36,297 bases of DNA from assembly GCA_944390395.1 (NCBI GenBank), contig CALXPY010000013.1, positions 1 to 36,297 of the forward strand. The letters are read 5' to 3'. Origin of the DNA: an uncultured Clostridia bacterium. Its GTDB lineage: Bacteria > Bacillota > Clostridia > TANB77 > CAG-508. The notes under the pieces are model-generated. The model was given only the letters and a program-made list of their open reading frames with translations, was not told the DNA's origin and ran no database searches. A program made the position numbers and the translations under genes. Shown in pieces: positions 34,990-36,297 of this stretch; position 1 is the stretch's first letter, and each line of letters opens with the position of its first letter.

Positions 34990-36297
34990 TTATTTATAAA
35001 TGATATTCAGTTTTTTAAAATTAAAAATTAGATCTATCTGTTTATCCTGATGTATTTCTATTCTGTTAATAAGTACTCTCATAATTTCTGGAGTAGGTTT
35101 TTCAAATTTTAGAAATTCTTTTACAATTTTTTCTATTTCTTCATCATTGTTGTCTATGCATTCCTCTGCCTCTTTTTTTAAATCTATGTACTCTGTTTCT
35201 TTATCCCTTTCAGCATTTTTCAATTTCTTGAAAAGTCTTTCATACATTTCTTCACTAAGTTTGTTATTTAGTTTATCAATATACATTTTATCAATATTAT
35301 TATTTATGATTTCAATTTCTTTTTCTATTTTGTTAAGCATTTTTTTGTAATCATATTTTGTCTTACTATTTTTAATATTTAACATAATTTTTTTATTGTC
35401 AATATCCATAAATATTTCCCTTATATAATCAATTATCTGTTTTTCTAATCGTTCATAACTAAAACCATGAGATGTGCATAAGTTAAGCTTTGAATTTCTG
35501 CGGTAATTATTACATATCATATCATAATGCCCATCTTTTCTCGTTCTAACTCCAATTTTGTGTTTACATTCATAACATATCAGCAATCCATCTAATAAAA
35601 AATGATTCTTTTTTTCGTTTCTAACATATTTCTGTACAATACCCATTTTTTGCACTCTATCAAAAACATTTTTATTAATAATTGGCTCGTGGGTATTTTC
35701 TACTATTTGCCATTGTTCTTTTGGATTTGCTCGAAGTTTTCTATTTTTATAGCTTATCCTACTCCTTTTATTTTGAATTGTAACACCAATATATGCTTTG
35801 TTTTGCAATATGAGTTTGACAGTTTTATTTTCCCAAAAAGTTGCTCTATTATACCTAATTTGGTTAGGTGTTGGAATATTATTGTTATTTAGATAATCTC
35901 TTATTACACCTACGTTATTCCCAGCCAACGCCATATTAAAAATAGTTCTGACAATTTTTGCTTCTTCACCACAAATAATTAAATGATTCTTATCTTTTGG
36001 ATCTTTCATATATCCCAAAGGTGTTTTACCTCCTACCCATTTTCCTTGTTTTTGCATAGTGTGTAATGCTGTTTTTATTTTTTTAGATAAATCTTTTGAA
36101 TACATATCATTTAATATTGATTTAAAAGGTGCAATATCATTATTTCCATTGTTTGTAGCAAAAGTATCTATGTTATCCGTTACAGAAACATATCTAACAT
36201 TATTTTCTGGAAACCACTTTTCTATATATTCTCCTGTTTCTATGTAATCACGACCTAGACGAGATAAATCCTTTGTTACAACCATATTTACCTTGCC
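34990..36297 (-). CDS. Large serine recombinase, 5' end outside the window
   Basis: Site-specific recombinase of the large serine family (resolvase-type catalysis, element integration and excision). The visible 435 residues start inside the catalytic domain at VNMVVTKDLSRLGRDYIETG; the catalytic serine region is beyond the right edge. Then come the Recombinase domain (about residues 85-200; GKWVGGKTPLGY), a zinc ribbon (about 235-280) with CYEC and two further cysteines (ICNN, LCTSH), a coiled coil of Lys/Glu/Asn-rich helices (about 295-370), and a short C-terminal domain. It is open to the window edge with no stop, so it is partial, not broken. It lies 119 bases before the RhuM gene. Confidence 0.93.
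   Translation of the reverse strand, partial: GKVNMVVTKDLSRLGRDYIETGEYIEKWFPENNVRYVSVTDNIDTFATNNGNNDIAPFKSILNDMYSKDLSKKIKTALHTMQKQGKWVGGKTPLGYMKDPKDKNHLIICGEEAKIVRTIFNMALAGNNVGVIRDYLNNNNIPTPNQIRYNRATFWENKTVKLILQNKAYIGVTIQNKRSRISYKNRKLRANPKEQWQIVENTHEPIINKNVFDRVQKMGIVQKYVRNEKKNHFLLDGLLICYECKHKIGVRTRKDGHYDMICNNYRRNSKLNLCTSHGFSYERLEKQIIDYIREIFMDIDNKKIMLNIKNSKTKYDYKKMLNKIEKEIEIINNNIDKMYIDKLNNKLSEEMYERLFKKLKNAERDKETEYIDLKKEAEECIDNNDEEIEKIVKEFLKFEKPTPEIMRVLINRIEIHQDKQIDLIFNFKKLNIIYK

Larger units (their letters stand above)
33829..36297. mobile_element. Left part of an integrative element (serine recombinase type)
   Basis: From the ZIP break to the window edge lie a RhuM-family gene and a large serine recombinase, both on the minus strand and both typical cargo and integration genes of clostridial elements. 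The rest of the element lies to the right of the window. Size and type (integrative conjugative element, mobilisable element or prophage) cannot be judged. Confidence 0.75.

Overview
The window is about a quarter G+C by eye, has strong AGGAGG-type ribosome binding sites, and carries sporulation genes (spoIIE, a CotF-type coat protein pair, a SigE/SigK-like sigma factor) beside a rod-shape operon (mreB, mreC, mreD, a class B penicillin-binding protein, minC) and mecA. This points to an AT-rich, rod-shaped, endospore-forming lineage of the Firmicutes, class Clostridia; the species cannot be named from the sequence. No rRNA, tRNA or CRISPR array was found.

Layout. 1-500 has no gene: a GC-rich left edge, a hairpin and a (CT)11 microsatellite. 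501-1957 (+) is a lemA-htpX pair. 1984-5965 (-) reads WG-repeat protein, an unrecognised tail-anchored protein, acpS, tatD. 6079-8556 (-) is spoIIE. 8792-18717 (-) is a two-gene operon for surface proteins of 1656 and 1645 residues with SdrD_B/DUF11-like modules, behind a clear sigma-A promoter. 18942-19856 (+) is a compact trio of small unknown genes. 19901-26161 (-) is the shape/division operon DUF4321-radC-mreB-mreC-mreD-mrdA-minC. 26398-27024 (+) is mecA. 27078-28076 (-) is an M23 peptidase. 28092-28387 is a gene-free stretch packed with palindromes. 28388-28852 (-) is the coat protein pair. 28968-31729 (-) is a low-molecular-weight phosphatase and pcrA. 31910-32440 (-) is a LemA-like membrane protein. 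32591-33403 (-) is a sigma factor with an unusual C-terminal extension.

The right end is accessory DNA. A ZIP metal-transporter gene is cut at its NLPEG codons, and directly beyond the cut lie a RhuM-family gene and a large serine recombinase that runs off the window. This is best read as one end of an integrative element inserted in the transporter gene.

How the genes fit together: the core is cell envelope and differentiation (shape, septum placement, sporulation phosphatase, coat, wall peptidase), plus quality control (HtpX/LemA, MecA) and DNA repair (PcrA, RadC). The parts least explained by known families are the giant surface protein pair, the small-gene trio, the extended sigma factor, the tail-anchored protein and the palindrome cluster.
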